In this document: one piece after another, positions 14,949 through 16,841 of the stretch
Numbering within the stretch: position 1 is the stretch's first letter
Layout: every line of letters begins with the position of its first letter
DNA from: Lachnospiraceae bacterium UBA7109
GTDB taxonomy: Bacteria > Bacillota > Clostridia > Lachnospirales > Lachnospiraceae
Assembly: GCA_002492335.1 (NCBI GenBank)
Contig: DKYD01000049.1
Span: 30,662 to 47,502 of the forward strand
Reading direction: 5' to 3'
Length of the DNA: 16,841 nt
Notes under the pieces: generated by a model
Database searches by the model: none
What the model saw: only the letters and a program-made list of their open reading frames with translations
Told to the model about the DNA's origin: nothing
Made by a program: the position numbers and the translations under genes

Positions 14949-16841
14949 TTACTCATTATCCTGTATTATCTTCTTAATCTCTATTAATTTATCCCGAAGC
15001 TCTGCCGCCGCCTCAAAATTAAGCTCTGCCGCCGCTTTCTTCATCTGTTTCGTAATCTCTTTTGACAATTTTTCCAATTCTTTTATGCTCATAGATTCCG
15101 GATCCTTCTCCATACGAAGCTCCTCTGATGCAACCTTTTTGGAAATACTGATCAGATCACGCACACTCTTTTGAATTGTTGTCGGTGTAATTCCATGTTC
15201 TTCATTATATTGCATCTGCACGTTCCGACGCCGCTTCGTTTCTTCAAGAGCCACCTGCATGGAATCCGTAATTGTATCTGCATACATGATTACATGCCCT
15301 TCCGCATTACGGGCCGCGCGCCCAATTGTCTGTATCAAAGATGTAGCCGAACGAAGAAATCCTTCTTTATCCGCATCCAGAATCGCCACCAGTGTAATCT
15401 CCGGTATATCCAGACCCTCCCGAAGCAGATTAATTCCCACAAGCACATCAAATACATCCAGTCTCATATCCCGGACAATCTGCGTACGCTCCAATGTATC
15501 GATGTCTGAATGAAGATAACGTACCCGGATTCCTACTTCCTTCATATAATCTGTCAGATCCTCCGCCATACGTTTTGTAAGCGTTGTAATCAACACCTTA
15601 TTTTTCTTTGCTGTTTCTTTGTTCACTTCACCAATCAGGTCATCAATCTGTCCCTCCACCGGACGCACTTCAGCCTTCGGATCCAAAAGCCCTGTCGGTC
15701 GTATAACCTGCTCTGCACGCAGAAGCTCATGCTGCTCTTCGTAGTCTCCCGGAGTTGCAGACACAAACAGAATCTGATCGATCTTACTTTCAAATTCCTC
15801 GAAACTAAGCGGACGGTTATCCAGCGCAGACGGCAGGCGGAATCCATATTCCACCAAGGTTCTCTTTCTGGACTGATCCCCATGATACATTCCGCCTATC
15901 TGGGGAATTGTCTTATGAGACTCATCGATCATCATAATAAAATCATCCGGAAAATAGTCTATCAATGTATGTGGCGGCTGTCCCGGAGCAAGCCCGGTCA
16001 AATGCCTGGAATAATTTTCAATTCCGGAACAAAATCCTGTTTCACGAAGCATCTCAATATCAAAATTTGTACGTTCAGAAATTCTCTGTGCTTCCAGAAG
16101 CTTCCCTTCTCCTTTAAAATAACGGATCTGCTCCTCCAGCTCCAGCTCTATCGCTTCAATCGCACGCTCCATACTTTCTTTTGAAACAACATAATGAGAT
16201 GCCGGAAATATTACAATATGATTCAATTCATTCTTAATCTCCCCCGTCAAAACATCCACTTCAGTAATTCTCTCCACCTCATCGCCAAAAAATTCAATCC
16301 GATACGCCAGCTCTTCACGAAGCGCCGGAATCACTTCCAGCACATCTCCATGAACCCGGAAAGTACCTCTCTTAAAGTCAATCTCATTTCTGTCATACTG
16401 GATGTCAATCAGTTTTCTCACTACCTTGTCCCGCTCCTTCTCCATTCCCGGACGCAGGGAAATTACCATATTCTGATAGTCAATCGGAGAACCCAGGCCA
16501 TAAATACAGGACACGCTGGCAATAATAATAACATCCCTGCGTTCAGACAGTGCAGCTGTCGCCGAATGGCGGAGCTTGTCTATCTCATCATTGATTGAAG
16601 AATCTTTCGCAATATAAGTGTCTGAAGACGGAACATAGGCCTCCGGCTGATAATAATCATAATAGGACACAAAATACTCCACCGCGTTCTCCGGGAACAT
16701 CTCTTTGAATTCTCCGTATAACTGCGCCGCAAGCGTTTTATTATGGGCAATGACCAGCGTTGGCTTCTGCAGTTCCTGAATCACATTCGCCATTGTAAAA
16801 GTCTTGCCGGAACCCGTAACCCCCAGTAAAGTCTGGCATTG
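14949..16841 (-). CDS. uvrB: Excinuclease ABC subunit UvrB, 5' end cut by the window edge
   Basis: 630 residues are visible, beginning with QCQTLLGVTGSGKTFTM; compared with known UvrB about 30-35 N-terminal residues lie off the right edge, so the methionine at 16791-16793 is internal, not the start. UvrB is the helicase-like damage verifier that receives DNA from UvrA and recruits UvrC. Walker A GVTGSGKT is at visible residues 7-14. The beta-hairpin region YYDYYQPEAYVP (about 60-71), DESHKTIPQIGGMYHGD, LVSATPG-type motif (FVSATPGDYEEQ), GINLLREGLD and QTIGRAARN follow in family order. A C-terminal UVR motif (ELNFEAAAELRDKL, near the end) is the UvrC contact. It is followed 28 bases later by uvrA. 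Confidence 0.97.
   Translation of the reverse strand, partial: QCQTLLGVTGSGKTFTMANVIQELQKPTLVIAHNKTLAAQLYGEFKEMFPENAVEYFVSYYDYYQPEAYVPSSDTYIAKDSSINDEIDKLRHSATAALSERRDVIIIASVSCIYGLGSPIDYQNMVISLRPGMEKERDKVVRKLIDIQYDRNEIDFKRGTFRVHGDVLEVIPALREELAYRIEFFGDEVERITEVDVLTGEIKNELNHIVIFPASHYVVSKESMERAIEAIELELEEQIRYFKGEGKLLEAQRISERTNFDIEMLRETGFCSGIENYSRHLTGLAPGQPPHTLIDYFPDDFIMMIDESHKTIPQIGGMYHGDQSRKRTLVEYGFRLPSALDNRPLSFEEFESKIDQILFVSATPGDYEEQHELLRAEQVIRPTGLLDPKAEVRPVEGQIDDLIGEVNKETAKKNKVLITTLTKRMAEDLTDYMKEVGIRVRYLHSDIDTLERTQIVRDMRLDVFDVLVGINLLREGLDIPEITLVAILDADKEGFLRSATSLIQTIGRAARNAEGHVIMYADTITDSMQVALEETKRRRNVQMQYNEEHGITPTTIQKSVRDLISISKKVASEELRMEKDPESMSIKELEKLSKEITKQMKKAAAELNFEAAAELRDKLIEIKKIIQDNE

Noticed and set aside
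15510..16184. A 224-codon open frame on the plus strand
   Set aside because: It is antisense to uvrB, whose helicase motifs are intact through this region. The product has the Cys/His/Phe-rich composition of a shadow frame.
16791..16793. The first in-window methionine of uvrB as a start codon
   Set aside because: The frame is open to the right edge and the codons before it encode the Walker A motif GVTGSGKT, essential in UvrB, so the methionine is internal and the gene is simply cut by the window.

Overview
The window reads as a chromosomal segment of a low-to-mid GC Firmicute, most likely a Clostridia member of the Lachnospiraceae type. Support comes from the gene families (a DUF4358 protein, a DHHW protein, an HPr paralogue with a GLHLRPAG active site, a CdaA/CdaR pair), AGGAGG-type ribosome binding sites, and the AT-rich codon use. 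This placement is inference from families, not from a marker alignment. All 15 genes I can support, two of them cut by the window edges, lie on the minus strand. Intergenic gaps are all shorter than 100 bases. I see no RNA genes, mobile elements, CRISPR arrays or origin.

Reading in the direction of transcription (high to low coordinates): (1) 16841-12068, the nucleotide excision repair pair uvrB (5' end off the window) and uvrA. (2) 12074-8102, a block with its own promoter overlapping the uvrA stop: mreB (cell-shape actin), recD2 (SF1 helicase) and comF (phosphoribosyltransferase-like, Zn-ribbon), joined by a 4-base gap and an ATGA overlap. (3) 8117-166, a second promoter inside the comF end and then nine tightly packed genes: two uncharacterised membrane proteins (131 and 373 residues), the diadenylate cyclase cdaA, its YbbR-domain partner cdaR, an HPr-family phosphocarrier, a membrane-anchored SGNH hydrolase, a DUF4358 protein, an AlgI-type MBOAT O-acyltransferase and a DHHW (AlgJ/AlgX-like) protein. 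(4) 150-1, a third promoter and the first 29 codons of an rmlD-like dTDP-4-dehydrorhamnose reductase that runs off the left edge.

The third block is the most interesting part. It joins c-di-AMP synthesis (cdaA-cdaR, here without glmM directly downstream), a PTS-type phosphocarrier with both His15 and Ser46 intact, and a complete-looking extracellular polymer O-acylation cassette, in one apparently continuous transcription unit. The individual families are known. Their grouping, and the two unnamed membrane proteins at the head of the unit, suggest a cell-envelope control module, but that functional link is inference.
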